Source: Allopusillimonas ginsengisoli
GTDB lineage: Bacteria; Pseudomonadota; Gammaproteobacteria; Burkholderiales; Burkholderiaceae_B
Reading direction: 5' to 3'
Assembly (NCBI GenBank): GCA_005239165.1
Contig: RAPG01000012.1
Location: 100,143 to 164,142 of the forward strand
DNA length: 64,000 nt
Part shown: piece by piece, positions 17,563 through 26,672 of the stretch
How the letters are laid out: each line of letters begins with the position of its first letter
How positions within the stretch are numbered: position 1 is the first letter of the stretch
Made by a program: the position numbers and the translations under genes
The notes under the pieces: generated by a model
The model's input: the letters and a program-made list of their open reading frames with translations, nothing else
What the model was told of the DNA's origin: nothing
Database searches by the model: none

Positions 17563-18396
17563 ATGAATATTCTGATTGACTCCGCCGTTGCCATGCCTGA
17601 TGTGCAAAGCAGTGTCGATGTGCGTCATATTGCCATTGAGCGTGTTGGGGTTCGTGGTGTGCGCCATCCCATGCTTATTGCGGCCGCAGGTGAAACACAG
17701 CCTACAGTGGCAAACTGGGAAATGACCGTCGCATTACCGGCCTCTGAAAAAGGCACGCATATGTCGCGGTTTGTTGCGCTGCTCGAGCAGTACCGCAGGC
17801 AGGCCATGACGCCTGTCTTGTTTTGCGATATGGCTCAGGCCATGCTGCCTTTGCTCAACGCTGAAAAAGGCGATATCTCCGCATCCTTCGCGTATTTTGT
17901 CAATAAGGTTGCCCCTGTGTCGGGGGTTGCAAGCCTGATGGATTACGAAGTGACCTGGACGGCCAAGGCTCAGGCTCAGGCGGCAGAGGGCGCCGGGCAT
18001 GCCGCGCCGGGTTCGGTAGAATTTGAGCTGTCAGTGCTGGTGCCGGTCACCAGTTTGTGCCCATGCTCCAAGGCCATCTCAGACTACGGCGCACATAATC
18101 AGCGTTCGCATGTAACCGTCAGTGCCATGTTTGATGACCCTGCTCATGTTGATCTCGACGGGCTTATCAAGTCGGTCGAAAAACAGGCATCGTGCGAGCT
18201 GTGGGGCCTGCTCAAGCGCACCGATGAAAAATACGTAACTGAACGCGCCTATGAAAACCCCAAGTTTGTCGAAGACTTGGTGCGCGACGTGGCCGGGCAG
18301 CTCAAGCAAATGACGGGGGTGCAACGTTTTCGCGTGGTCGCCGAAAATTTCGAATCCATTCATAACCACTCCGCCTATGCGGTGGTAGAAGGGTAG
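17563..18396 (+). CDS. folE2: GTP cyclohydrolase IB (FolE2 / MptA-like)
   Basis: Converts GTP to 7,8-dihydroneopterin triphosphate for folate and queuosine-type pathways; the IB type can use metals other than zinc. The 277-residue protein has the COG1469 signature VPVTSLCPCSKAISDYGAHN with the metal-site cysteine, plus a C-terminal ENFESIHNHSAYAV motif. ATG at 17563 is chosen over an upstream in-frame ATG because conserved sequence starts near IDSAVAMPDVQ. It stands alone between dxs and the rpsF operon. Confidence 0.92.
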   Translation: MNILIDSAVAMPDVQSSVDVRHIAIERVGVRGVRHPMLIAAAGETQPTVANWEMTVALPASEKGTHMSRFVALLEQYRRQAMTPVLFCDMAQAMLPLLNAEKGDISASFAYFVNKVAPVSGVASLMDYEVTWTAKAQAQAAEGAGHAAPGSVEFELSVLVPVTSLCPCSKAISDYGAHNQRSHVTVSAMFDDPAHVDLDGLIKSVEKQASCELWGLLKRTDEKYVTERAYENPKFVEDLVRDVAGQLKQMTGVQRFRVVAENFESIHNHSAYAVVEG

Positions 18397-18578
18397 TCAA
18401 CGATCAGGCCTGATGCTGCAGGCCACCCTAAGTGGGCTGTGGCGCGGGCATCTCGGGTAGCAGCCGATACACAGGCATGTCACGGCCTGCTTGCGGGCAG
18501 CACCGTAAAAATGCTAATATCAATGGTTTCCTGCTCGACTTGCGTGTGGCGTTTTGCCAGGCGTGGGCGGGCTGCCCC

Positions 18579-18600
18579 TTGCAGCACAACCGTGTCGCAA
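18579..18600 (+). promoter_or_regulatory. Possible S6:S18 autoregulatory hairpin before rpsF
   Basis: A stem pairing TTGC..GCAC with GTGT..GCAA encloses an ACCG-containing loop just upstream of the rpsF ribosome site AAGGAG. S6 leaders in many bacteria carry a hairpin presenting a CCG trinucleotide bound by S6:S18. The match was judged by eye only. Confidence 0.35.
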
Positions 18601-18623
18601 GATATCCACAAGGAGTGTAGTTT

Positions 18624-19031
18624 ATGCGCCACTACGAAGTAGTGTTTATTGTGCATCCCGATCAAAGCGAGCAAGTGCCCGCCATGATCGAGCGCTATCA
18701 GGCTGCTGTCACCAACAATGGTGGTCAGATACATCGCCTCGAAGACTGGGGCCGTCGTCAGCTGGCTTACCCCATTCAAAAACTGGTCAAAGCCCACTAT
18801 GTATGCATGAACATCGAATGCGGCCAGCCCGTACTTGATGAGCTTGAGCATTCTTTCCGCTACAACGACGCAATTTTGCGCCACCTCATCAGCAAGACCT
18901 CAAAGGCACATGTTGAGCCTTCGATCATGATGAAGTCGGTAGAGCGCGAAGAAGCCCGCAAGGCAAGCGCCGAAACGACCACAGCAGCACCAACGCCAGC
19001 ACCAGCACCAGCGACAACCAGCGAGTCATAA
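18624..19031 (+). CDS. rpsF: 30S ribosomal protein S6
   Basis: Component of the small-subunit platform that binds S18. The S6 fold starts MRHYEVVFIVHPDQSEQVP. The usual core ends near residue 105, after which there is a charged then Ala/Thr/Pro-rich tail (EEARKASAETTTAAPTPAPA), an acidic/alanine tail of the kind seen in betaproteobacterial S6. The ribosome site AAGGAG sits about ten bases before the ATG. First gene of rpsF-priB-rpsR-rplI. Confidence 0.97.
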   Translation: MRHYEVVFIVHPDQSEQVPAMIERYQAAVTNNGGQIHRLEDWGRRQLAYPIQKLVKAHYVCMNIECGQPVLDELEHSFRYNDAILRHLISKTSKAHVEPSIMMKSVEREEARKASAETTTAAPTPAPAPATTSES

Positions 19032-19053
19032 TGCGAAAGGGTCCGGGTCAGCT

Positions 19054-19371
19054 GTGAACCAGCTGCAGATTACTGCCACGGCACTCGAGGTCAAGCCGCT
19101 ACGGTACACACCGGCAGGCCTGCCGGCAGTCGAAATGCTGCTAGAGCACGAGTCAGAAGTGCTTGAGGCCGGCCATACCCGCCGGATCGAATTAGTACTT
19201 TCGGCAGTAGCACTCGGAGACATCGCATTACTGCTGTCCGACACCCCCTTGGGGGCATCTTTAAACATTGAGGGCTTTTTGGCCCCAGCGCGCAAAGGTT
19301 CCAATAAAGTGGTGTTGCATGTACAGCAGGCAGACAGGGTTTTTGTTGGCGGCGCAAGCGCTGTTGTATAG
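19054..19371 (+). CDS. priB: Primosomal replication protein N (PriB)
   Basis: Small single-strand DNA-binding OB-fold protein of the replication-restart primosome. The 105-residue sequence starts MNQLQITATALEVKPLRYTP and contains the beta-strands typical of PriB. The start codon is GTG at 19054. It lies 22 bases after rpsF, the standard location for priB in proteobacteria. Confidence 0.93.
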   Translation: MNQLQITATALEVKPLRYTPAGLPAVEMLLEHESEVLEAGHTRRIELVLSAVALGDIALLLSDTPLGASLNIEGFLAPARKGSNKVVLHVQQADRVFVGGASAVV

Positions 19372-19464
19372 CAAAGATTCATACATACCAGGGCGCAGGC
19401 TTGATATCGGCCAGCGTATCAAAAATTTGGCTCAGGCAAGGTCTGGGCATTAAAGAGGCACACT

Positions 19465-19737
19465 ATGGCTTTCTTCAAAAAAAGCAAAGAGAAACGCAAA
19501 TTCGGGCAACAGAACCCTCTGTTCAAGCGCCGTAAATTCTGCCGCTTCACCGCAGCCGGTGTTGGCGAAATCGACTACAAAGATCTCGACACACTGCGCG
19601 ATTTCATCCAGGAAAACGGCAAGATCATTCCTGCCCGCCTGACTGGTACCAAAGCACATTACCAGCGTCAGCTCGACACCGCCATCAAGCGTTCACGCTT
19701 CCTGGCCTTGTTGCCTTACACCGATAACCATAAATAA
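19465..19737 (+). CDS. rpsR: 30S ribosomal protein S18
   Basis: Partner of S6 on the 30S platform, 90 residues. The conserved core RKFCRFTAAGVGEIDYKDLD and the C-terminal TGTKAHYQRQLDTAIKRSRF are clear. Start ATG at 19465. Genes rpsF, priB, rpsR and rplI are consecutive. Confidence 0.97.
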   Translation: MAFFKKSKEKRKFGQQNPLFKRRKFCRFTAAGVGEIDYKDLDTLRDFIQENGKIIPARLTGTKAHYQRQLDTAIKRSRFLALLPYTDNHK

Positions 19738-19753
19738 TCCGGGGCCTATCGTC

Positions 19754-20209
19754 ATGCAAGTTATTCTGCTCGAAAAAGTCACAAATCTGGGTAACCTCGG
19801 TGAGGTCGTGCGCGTACGCAATGGTTATGCTCGTAACTACCTGATTCCCAAGAAAATCGCCCGTCGTGCTACCGATGTGGCCATGAAAGAGTTCGAGGCC
19901 CGTCGTGCCGAACTCGAAAAAATCCAGGCTGAAAAGCTGGCAGCTGCTCAGGCAGTTTCCGGTCGTCTTGAAGGCAAAACCTTTACAGTTGCCCAGAAAG
20001 CGGGTGTTGATGGTCGTCTGTTTGGTTCGGTTACCAGCATGGACATCGTCGAAGCGCTGCGCAAAGAAGGCTTCGACACGATTGAAAAATCACAGGTTCG
20101 CCTGCCTGATGGCCCTTTGAAGGCTGTTGGCGAGTATACGGTTCATCTCGTTCTGCACGCTGATGTCGCTAGCGATATCACTGTGGTTGTACAGGGCGAA
20201 ATGGCCTAA
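19754..20209 (+). CDS. rplI: 50S ribosomal protein L9
   Basis: Large-subunit protein L9, 151 residues with the N-terminal MQVILLEKVTNLGNLGEVV domain, a long connecting helix and the C-terminal domain. Normal length. Last gene of the ribosomal operon, followed by a strong terminator. Confidence 0.97.
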   Translation: MQVILLEKVTNLGNLGEVVRVRNGYARNYLIPKKIARRATDVAMKEFEARRAELEKIQAEKLAAAQAVSGRLEGKTFTVAQKAGVDGRLFGSVTSMDIVEALRKEGFDTIEKSQVRLPDGPLKAVGEYTVHLVLHADVASDITVVVQGEMA

Positions 20210-20270
20210 AAGCTGACAGCCTCGCGTGGTACATTCTTTAATGAATGTATTTCGCGCCCAGCAGCTCTGA

Positions 20271-20302
20271 AAGCCGGCGCAAGCCGGCTTTTCTCATTTT
20301 TT
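20271..20302 (+). terminator. Rho-independent terminator after rplI
   Basis: AAGCCGGC and GCCGGCTT form an eight-pair stem with a GCAA tetraloop, followed by TTCTCATTTTTT. It separates the ribosomal operon from dnaB. A smaller hairpin (TACATTC/GAATGTA) lies at 20230-20249. Confidence 0.85.
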
Positions 20303-20327
20303 ACCCAAGCAGTACCGGAGTCTTCAC

Positions 20328-21707
20328 GTGGACACCATGCAAAAAACTATTGACCCGCAGCTTGATTATCTGCGAGTGCCTCCCCACTCGGTAGAGGCCG
20401 AACAATCGGTACTGGGCGGGCTGCTGCTGGATAATGCTGCGTTCGATCGCATTACTGACGTACTTGGTGATGATGATTTTTACCGATTCGATCACAAGAT
20501 AATCTGGCAGCACATTGCACGCCTCATCAGCCTGGCGCGGCCGGCTGACGTGGTAACGGTAAACGAGTCACTTGCCAGCGCTGGCAAGTCTGAAGAAGTG
20601 GGTGGTCTGGCGTATCTTAATGCACTGGCGCACAACACTCCGTCGGCTGCTAACATCAGGCGCTACGCCGAAATCGTGCGTGAACGCTCCATGCTGCGCA
20701 AACTGGTCAGCGTGGCCGACGAGATCTCGGCTGCAGCCTTCAACCCTAAGGGTAAAGAAGCCAGACAACTGCTTGATGAAGCCGAGTCCCGCGTATTTCA
20801 GATCTCTCAGGAAGGCGCCAGAGGAACCACCGGCTTTCAGGAAATCCAGCCATTGCTCAGTCAGGTGGTAGAGCGCATTGATGAGCTGTACCACCGTGAA
20901 GGCGACTCTGACATTACGGGTGTGCCCACGGGTTTTAATGATCTTGACCGGATGACTTCGGGCTTTCAGCCTGGCGACCTTATCATTGTGGCAGGCCGGC
21001 CTTCCATGGGTAAAACCTCATTTTCCATGAATATCGGTGAACACGTTGCGATCGAACAGGGGCTGCCCGTGGCTGTGTTTTCCATGGAAATGGGGGCCGT
21101 GCAACTGGCTATGCGTATGGTGGGTTCTGTTGGCCTGCTGGACCAGCATCGCATGCGTACCGGCAAGCTCACCGCCGATGACTGGCCGCGCCTTACGCAT
21201 GCCGTGCAGAAGGTGCAAGAAGCCCAAATATATATTGATGAAACACCGGCGCTAACCTCTATGGAAGTGCGGGCCCGGGCCCGCCGGCTGGCGCGTCAGT
21301 GCGGCCAGCTGGGCCTCATTATTATTGACTATATGCAGCTTATGTCGGGCAATTCGGGTGGTGAAAACCGGGCAACCGAAATCTCAGAAATCAGCCGATC
21401 ACTCAAAAGTCTTGCTAAAGAGCTTAACTGCCCTCTGGTCGCGCTCTCGCAGCTTAACCGCAGCCTCGAGCAGCGGCCTAACAAACGCCCTGTCATGAGT
21501 GATTTGCGCGAATCAGGCGCTATTGAACAGGACGCCGACTTAATTCTCTTCATTTATCGTGACGAGGTGTACAACCCTGACTCCCCCGACAAGGGCACGG
21601 CTGAAATTATTATCGGCAAGCAGCGTAACGGGCCTATCGGGCACGTACGACTTACCTTCCAGGGCTCCAGCACGCGCTTTCTGAACTTTGCGCAAGGCTC
21701 GCACTAG
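20328..21707 (+). CDS. dnaB: Replicative DNA helicase DnaB
   Basis: Hexameric 5'-3' helicase of the replication fork, 459 residues, normal length with no intein. The N-terminal DnaG-binding domain starts around PPHSVEAEQSVLGGLLL. The RecA-like domain has Walker A GRPSMGKTSFSMN (about residue 225) and the motif IIIDYMQLMSG. The start is GTG at 20328 or ATG at 20337. It follows the ribosomal operon, as is usual, and is convergent with pdxA. Confidence 0.96.
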   Translation: MDTMQKTIDPQLDYLRVPPHSVEAEQSVLGGLLLDNAAFDRITDVLGDDDFYRFDHKIIWQHIARLISLARPADVVTVNESLASAGKSEEVGGLAYLNALAHNTPSAANIRRYAEIVRERSMLRKLVSVADEISAAAFNPKGKEARQLLDEAESRVFQISQEGARGTTGFQEIQPLLSQVVERIDELYHREGDSDITGVPTGFNDLDRMTSGFQPGDLIIVAGRPSMGKTSFSMNIGEHVAIEQGLPVAVFSMEMGAVQLAMRMVGSVGLLDQHRMRTGKLTADDWPRLTHAVQKVQEAQIYIDETPALTSMEVRARARRLARQCGQLGLIIIDYMQLMSGNSGGENRATEISEISRSLKSLAKELNCPLVALSQLNRSLEQRPNKRPVMSDLRESGAIEQDADLILFIYRDEVYNPDSPDKGTAEIIIGKQRNGPIGHVRLTFQGSSTRFLNFAQGSH

Positions 21708-21729
21708 CTGATTGTAAGCTTGAACGCCT

Positions 21730-22731
21730 CTAGCCCGGGTGAGCCATGGCCAGGGCCAGGTCATAGGCGGCACGCAATGAAGCAGGGTCAGCAATGCCTC
21801 GTCCGGCGATGTCAAAGGCCGTGCCGTGGTCAACGCTGGTGCGCACAAACGGCAGGCCCACTGTTACATTGACGCCCTGATCCAGCCCCATATACTTGAC
21901 GGGGATAAGACCCTGATCATGATATTGCGCCACGACGATGTCGAATTCACCTTGCCGGGCGCGCATAAACACAGTATCACCAGGCCAGGGGCCGCTGGCA
22001 TCTATGCCTTCTGCACGCGCTTTCTCAATAGCCGGTGCGATGATGTCTATGTCTTCACGGCCGAAGCGGCCCTCTTCGCCTGCATGCGGGTTCAGGCCCG
22101 CAACGGCCACGCGCGGCTTGTCTATGCCAGCGAGGCGACAGGCCTGCCAGGCCAGCCGGATGGTGTTGAGCTCAGCCTCAGGAGTAACCAGGCGGCTGAC
22201 CTCGCTAAGTGGCACATGAATGGTGACCAGGATGACACGCAACTCGTGGTTGGCGAGCATCATGGCGTATTGCTCAGTGTGCGTGCGTTCGGCCAGTATT
22301 TCTGTATGGCCCGGAAAATCAACGCCACCTGCCTGCATGGTCTTTTTGTTTAGCGGTGCTGTAACTATGGCCCGCAATTGACCCGCCATGGCGTCGTCAA
22401 TGGCATGACACAGATACTCATAGGCGCCGCGACCGGCAAGAGGACTGGGTTGCCCCGGCTTGATATCTTGGGGCAAGGCCTGCCAGCGGTTCAATACACT
22501 GATGACGCCAGGATGATGACTCGCCTTGCGAGGCTCGCTGACAATCTCCAACGTCAGCGAAGCTGTGAGGCCCAGTTGCTGAATGGTGGACGCCAGCACG
22601 CCCGCGTCACCGTACACCAGTGCGGGCTCGGGCAGACCGGCAGCGAAAAGTTTGACGATAATTTCGGGGCCGATGCCGGCGGCATCGCCCATGGTGAACC
22701 CTACGGGTAAAGGCGGTGCAGTGCTGTACAT
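21730..22731 (-). CDS. pdxA: 4-hydroxythreonine-4-phosphate dehydrogenase PdxA
   Basis: NAD-dependent enzyme of the DXP-dependent vitamin B6 pathway, acting with PdxJ. The 333-residue protein has GFTMGDAAGIGPEI at the N-terminus, the metal-binding GHTEILAERT motif, and YHDQGLIPVK and VDHGTAFDIAG further on. It begins 15 bases after the PhoH-like gene on the same strand, so the two may be cotranscribed. Confidence 0.95.
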   Translation of the reverse strand: MYSTAPPLPVGFTMGDAAGIGPEIIVKLFAAGLPEPALVYGDAGVLASTIQQLGLTASLTLEIVSEPRKASHHPGVISVLNRWQALPQDIKPGQPSPLAGRGAYEYLCHAIDDAMAGQLRAIVTAPLNKKTMQAGGVDFPGHTEILAERTHTEQYAMMLANHELRVILVTIHVPLSEVSRLVTPEAELNTIRLAWQACRLAGIDKPRVAVAGLNPHAGEEGRFGREDIDIIAPAIEKARAEGIDASGPWPGDTVFMRARQGEFDIVVAQYHDQGLIPVKYMGLDQGVNVTVGLPFVRTSVDHGTAFDIAGRGIADPASLRAAYDLALAMAHPG

Positions 22732-22746
22732 AATATGCCCTGACGG

Positions 22747-24396
22747 CTACAGCGCCTCGCTGGCGTAGTCGGCCAACCTTGATCTTTCGCCGCGCTGCAG
22801 AGTAATGTGCCCTGAATGCGGCCACCCCTTGAACCGGTCAACCACATACGTCAGCCCCGAACTGCCTTCGGTAAGATACGGTGTGTCAATCTGGGAAATA
22901 TTGCCGAGACAGACGATTTTTGTACCCGGGCCTGCACGGGTGACAAGGGTTTTCATTTGCTTGGGCGTGAGGTTCTGGGCTTCATCAATGATTAGATACT
23001 TGTTAAGGAAAGTACGGCCACGCATGAAGTTAAGAGACTTAACCTTGATGCGCGAGCGTATTACCTCCATGGTCGAGTTCTTGGACAGATCGCCGGCGTT
23101 TTCGCCGGAGCCCGGGCCCGAACCCAGGTGCAGCACTTCGAGGTTATCTTCGAGTGCGCCCATCCAGGGCAGCATTTTTTCTTCTTCGGTGCCGGGCAGA
23201 AAGCCGATGTCGTCCCCGACCGGCACCGTAGCGCGCGTGATGATGATTTCGGTGTAGCGCTTGGTTTCAAGGGTTTGCGTCAGGCCCGCAGCCAGCGCCA
23301 GCAAGGTCTTGCCAGTGCCGGCCTGACCCAGCAGCGATACGAAATCGCAATCAGGGTTCATGAGCAGGTTAAGGGCAAAGTTTTGCTCACGGTTGCGTGC
23401 GGTAATGCCCCACACATTGTTCTTGCCATGACTGTAATCGCGCAGAGTGGCCAGTACGGCGCTTTTGCCGCTTACCTCTTTGACCTGGGCCTGCATGGAC
23501 ATCTCGCCGTCAAAGTACACAAACTCATTGACGATGAATTCAGAGCATAAAGGCCCTTTGACCCGATAATAGGTTGTGCCACCTTGCTGCCATGATTCGA
23601 CGTCTTTGCCGTGACGTGACCAGAAGTTGTCAGGCAAAGGCATGACGCCGTCGTACAGAAGATCGGAATCGTCGAGTACGTGATCGTTGAGGTAGTCTTC
23701 TGCGAGCAGCCCCAGCGATCTTGCCTTCAGACGCATATTGATGTCTTTGGATACCAGCACTACCTTGCGGCGTGGGTAAAGGTCTTTCAGAGCATGCACC
23801 ACCATCAGAATGCCGTTGTCAGCCTTGCCCATGGGAAGCTCTATGGGCAGTTTGGAATGCAGCGCCCTGGTCTGAAGCTGCAGGCTTCCCAGGGCCTCCT
23901 GGTTGCCGATGCCGTCAAGATTTACGCCTTTATCAAGCTCAGCGACGCCTTGAATGAGGCCATCCAGAAAACGGCTGACCTGCCGTGCATTGCGTGCAAC
24001 CTCGGACATTCCCTTTTTTTGATGATCAAGCTCTTCAAGCACGATCATGGGTAAAAAGATATCGTGTTCTTCGAATTTGAACATGCAGTTGGAGTCATGC
24101 AGCAACACGTTGGTGTCGAGCACAAACAGCTTGCGCTTTGATTGCGCCAGTCGTGCCTTCTTGGGGCGACTGCTGGTTTTAACCACTGTCTTGACGGATG
24201 CAGCAGGTGGCTCGGAGGAGGCCGGCGGCACTGCAGGCTGTTGTTTTGCCCGTGCTGGTGGCGCGGCCTGTACTGTCGTCTCAGCGATTGGGGTATCGTT
24301 GCCTGGGGTTTGTACTTCGGGCTGGGCCGACGTAATCTTGACGGATTTTTCTGAAAGCATGGCTCCCATGCGGGTAGGCAACTGTGGCAGCGGCAT
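22747..24396 (-). CDS. PhoH-family ATPase with N-terminal PIN domain
   Basis: Predicted 549-residue protein of the PhoH2 type, joining a PIN-domain ribonuclease to a PhoH ATPase/helicase. The PIN domain starts at KRKLFVLDTNVLLHDSN and the PhoH domain has Walker A LLGQAGTGKTLLALAAG near residue 355 and the Walker B-like YLIIDEAQNLTP. The first 90 residues are Ala/Pro/Thr-rich and low in complexity. Family members act on RNA, but the cellular role is not settled. ATG at 24396 follows AGGAG; the longer frame would run into bcp. Confidence 0.9.
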   Translation of the reverse strand: MPLPQLPTRMGAMLSEKSVKITSAQPEVQTPGNDTPIAETTVQAAPPARAKQQPAVPPASSEPPAASVKTVVKTSSRPKKARLAQSKRKLFVLDTNVLLHDSNCMFKFEEHDIFLPMIVLEELDHQKKGMSEVARNARQVSRFLDGLIQGVAELDKGVNLDGIGNQEALGSLQLQTRALHSKLPIELPMGKADNGILMVVHALKDLYPRRKVVLVSKDINMRLKARSLGLLAEDYLNDHVLDDSDLLYDGVMPLPDNFWSRHGKDVESWQQGGTTYYRVKGPLCSEFIVNEFVYFDGEMSMQAQVKEVSGKSAVLATLRDYSHGKNNVWGITARNREQNFALNLLMNPDCDFVSLLGQAGTGKTLLALAAGLTQTLETKRYTEIIITRATVPVGDDIGFLPGTEEEKMLPWMGALEDNLEVLHLGSGPGSGENAGDLSKNSTMEVIRSRIKVKSLNFMRGRTFLNKYLIIDEAQNLTPKQMKTLVTRAGPGTKIVCLGNISQIDTPYLTEGSSGLTYVVDRFKGWPHSGHITLQRGERSRLADYASEAL

Positions 24397-24433
24397 CGGG
24401 TGTGGGCTCCTGGCAGTGTGGATAGGGTGGGGG

Positions 24434-24901
24434 TTAGACGCTGTCGCGGACAGTCTGCAGAACTTCGTCGACATGCCCGGGCACGCGAACGCCGCGCCAT
24501 TCGCGCAACAGGAGCCCGTGAGTGTCGATCAAAAAGGTGCTTCGCTCGATGCCGCGTACTTGCTTGCCATACATGTTTTTAAGCTTCATGACGCCAAACA
24601 GTTCGCATAGCGTTTCACTGTCGTCAGAGATAAGCGGAAAAGGCAGGCTTTGTTTGTCAGTAAAGCCCGCATGCGACTTGAGCGAGTCACGCGAAATGCC
24701 GATGATATGGCAGCCGGTGTCTACGAACTCTTGATAGCGGTCGCGAAAGTCTTGTGCCTGGGTGGTGCAGCCCGGCGTATTGTCTTTGGGATAAAAATAC
24801 AGCACGGCAAGATGCCCGCGCAATCCCTCGAGGCTGATGTCACCCTGCGTGCTGACAGCTTTAAAGGGGGGGATGGCTTTGCCAAGGGTAACCTGGCTCA
24901 T
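24434..24901 (-). CDS. bcp: Peroxiredoxin, BCP type (thiol peroxidase)
   Basis: Thioredoxin-dependent peroxiredoxin that reduces hydroperoxides. The 155-residue protein has the peroxidatic motif FYPKDNTPGCTTQAQDFRD. A strong ribosome site (AGGAGG) precedes ATG at 24901. The start overlaps the stop of the upstream Mth938-like gene by ATGA, so the two are translationally coupled. The PhoH-like gene follows 37 bases later. Confidence 0.93.
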   Translation of the reverse strand: MSQVTLGKAIPPFKAVSTQGDISLEGLRGHLAVLYFYPKDNTPGCTTQAQDFRDRYQEFVDTGCHIIGISRDSLKSHAGFTDKQSLPFPLISDDSETLCELFGVMKLKNMYGKQVRGIERSTFLIDTHGLLLREWRGVRVPGHVDEVLQTVRDSV

Positions 24902-25344
24902 ACGGCCTCCTGATGGGTTATCAGGGCGACGACTACGCGTCGACCTTCTGACATTAAAATATTGTAAGTACGAGCCGCAGCCTGTGTGGTCATGGCTTCA
25001 ATGCCTATGCCCATCTGCAGGAGGGGCCCGGTTACATGTGCCGGCAGCAATTGCTGTTTTTCACCGGTGCCAATAATAAGCACTTCAGCGGCGTCGTCAG
25101 GCATTACGCCTGGCTGGTCGTCGAGAAATGCCATGGGGTCGGCGCTGGTTTCGGGTAAGCCCGCGATATCGCGCAAGGTTGTGGTCGTGATGTCGCCGGC
25201 GGTGTACACCGGCCAGTCGTGTATTTCGCCCTCAGGGGCAAAGTACACAGAATGCCTGTAGGCAACCTCATTGATTTCCACGTAACCCGAACCATAGGCG
25301 GTGATTGTATTTAGCGCAGGATTGGCTTCGCTTCGTAATTCCAC
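24898..25344 (-). CDS. Mth938-like (NDUFAF3-type) domain protein
   Basis: A 148-residue protein of the Mth938/Xcc1710-like family (DUF498), small cytoplasmic proteins of unknown function; the mitochondrial member NDUFAF3 helps assemble complex I. The features seen are ITAYGSGYVEINEVAYRHS at the N-terminus and EVLIIGTGEKQQLLP in the middle. No catalytic residues can be named. It precedes bcp with an ATGA overlap, so joint expression is likely. Confidence 0.85.
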   Translation of the reverse strand: MELRSEANPALNTITAYGSGYVEINEVAYRHSVYFAPEGEIHDWPVYTAGDITTTTLRDIAGLPETSADPMAFLDDQPGVMPDDAAEVLIIGTGEKQQLLPAHVTGPLLQMGIGIEAMTTQAAARTYNILMSEGRRVVVALITHQEAV

Positions 25345-25484
25345 GTAAAACTCCCATAGTCAGTTCGATCATAGCGCAAACATCATGACATCAAGTCGAT
25401 TCCGCGTTTTTTTAGGATGGATTAAACTTGTCGATTGTGCCTGATTTCACCCTTTTAACTTTATTGCTGCCTCCAAGGAACATC

Positions 25485-26672
25485 ATGACCTCGTTTCCGC
25501 GCATAGAACGTTTGCCGCCCTATGTATTCAATATAACCGGTGAATTAAAAATGGCGGCCCGAAGACGTGGCGAAGATATTATCGATATGTCCATGGGCAA
25601 CCCTGACAGCCCGACGCCCCAGCACATTGTCGATAAGCTCGTTGAGGCGGCGTCGCGGCCCAACACGCATGGTTACTCTGTATCCAAAGGCATTCCACGC
25701 CTGCGCAAGGCAATTTCGGGTTGGTATGACAGACGCTACGGGGTCCAAATTGACCCAGACACCGAGGCCATTGTCACCATAGGCTCCAAAGAGGGCCTGG
25801 CCCATCTCATGCTGGCTACGCTTGATCGGGGCGATACCGTGCTGGTGCCCAACCCCAGTTATCCCATACATATTTACGGTGCCGTCATCGCCGGCGCAAA
25901 TATCCGCTCCGTGCCCATGACGCCCGGGCTCGACTTCTTCGAGGAAATCGAACGGGCGGTGCGCGAGAGCATTCCCAAGCCAAAAATGATGATTCTGGGT
26001 TTCCCAAGCAACCCCACGGCGCAGTGTGTCGAATTGTCATTTTTCGAGCGCATCATTGCGCTGGCCCGCGAACACAATATTTTGGTGGTGCACGATCTGG
26101 CCTACGCCGATATCACCTTTGACGGTTATGTTGCGCCATCTATCATGCAGGTTGAAGGTGCCCGCGACGTGGCGGTCGAATTTTTCACCATGAGCAAAAG
26201 TTACAGTATGGCTGGCTGGCGTGTAGGCTTCATGGTGGGTAATGCGCAACTGGTCAATGCGCTGGCCCGCATCAAAAGCTACCATGATTACGGCATGTTT
26301 ACACCCATACAGATCGCGTCCATTGCGGCACTCGAAGGTCCACAAGACTGTGTAAACGAAGTCGTAGAGCTATACCGCCGCCGGCGCGATGTACTGGCCA
26401 AAGGCTTGCATGAAGCCGGCTGGATGGTCGATATTCCCAAGGCTTCCATGTATATCTGGGCGAAAATTCCCGAGGCATATCAGCACCTGGGTTCGCTCGA
26501 ATTCTCCAAGCGGTTGCTGGCCGATGCTAAAGTGGCAGTCTCTCCCGGGGTCGGGTTTGGCGAATACGGTGACAATTATGTCCGGTTTGCTCTCATTGAA
26601 AACGAACAGCGCACCCGTCAGGCTGTGCGCGGCATCAAGGACATGTTCCGCAAGGATGGTATAGCTAAATGA
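25485..26672 (+). CDS. alaC: PLP-dependent aminotransferase, alanine transaminase AlaC type
   Basis: Class I aminotransferase of 395 residues. The PLP-binding lysine is in FTMSKSYSMAGWRVGF (near residue 237), and the N-terminus has DMSMGNPDSPTP, typical of the AlaC group rather than aspartate aminotransferase. ATG at 25485 follows AAGGAACATC; an in-frame TTG 57 bases upstream is less likely. The stop overlaps the start of hom by ATGA, and this gene-hom-thrC order is common in betaproteobacteria, linking pyruvate/alanine and threonine metabolism. Confidence 0.88.
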   Translation: MTSFPRIERLPPYVFNITGELKMAARRRGEDIIDMSMGNPDSPTPQHIVDKLVEAASRPNTHGYSVSKGIPRLRKAISGWYDRRYGVQIDPDTEAIVTIGSKEGLAHLMLATLDRGDTVLVPNPSYPIHIYGAVIAGANIRSVPMTPGLDFFEEIERAVRESIPKPKMMILGFPSNPTAQCVELSFFERIIALAREHNILVVHDLAYADITFDGYVAPSIMQVEGARDVAVEFFTMSKSYSMAGWRVGFMVGNAQLVNALARIKSYHDYGMFTPIQIASIAALEGPQDCVNEVVELYRRRRDVLAKGLHEAGWMVDIPKASMYIWAKIPEAYQHLGSLEFSKRLLADAKVAVSPGVGFGEYGDNYVRFALIENEQRTRQAVRGIKDMFRKDGIAK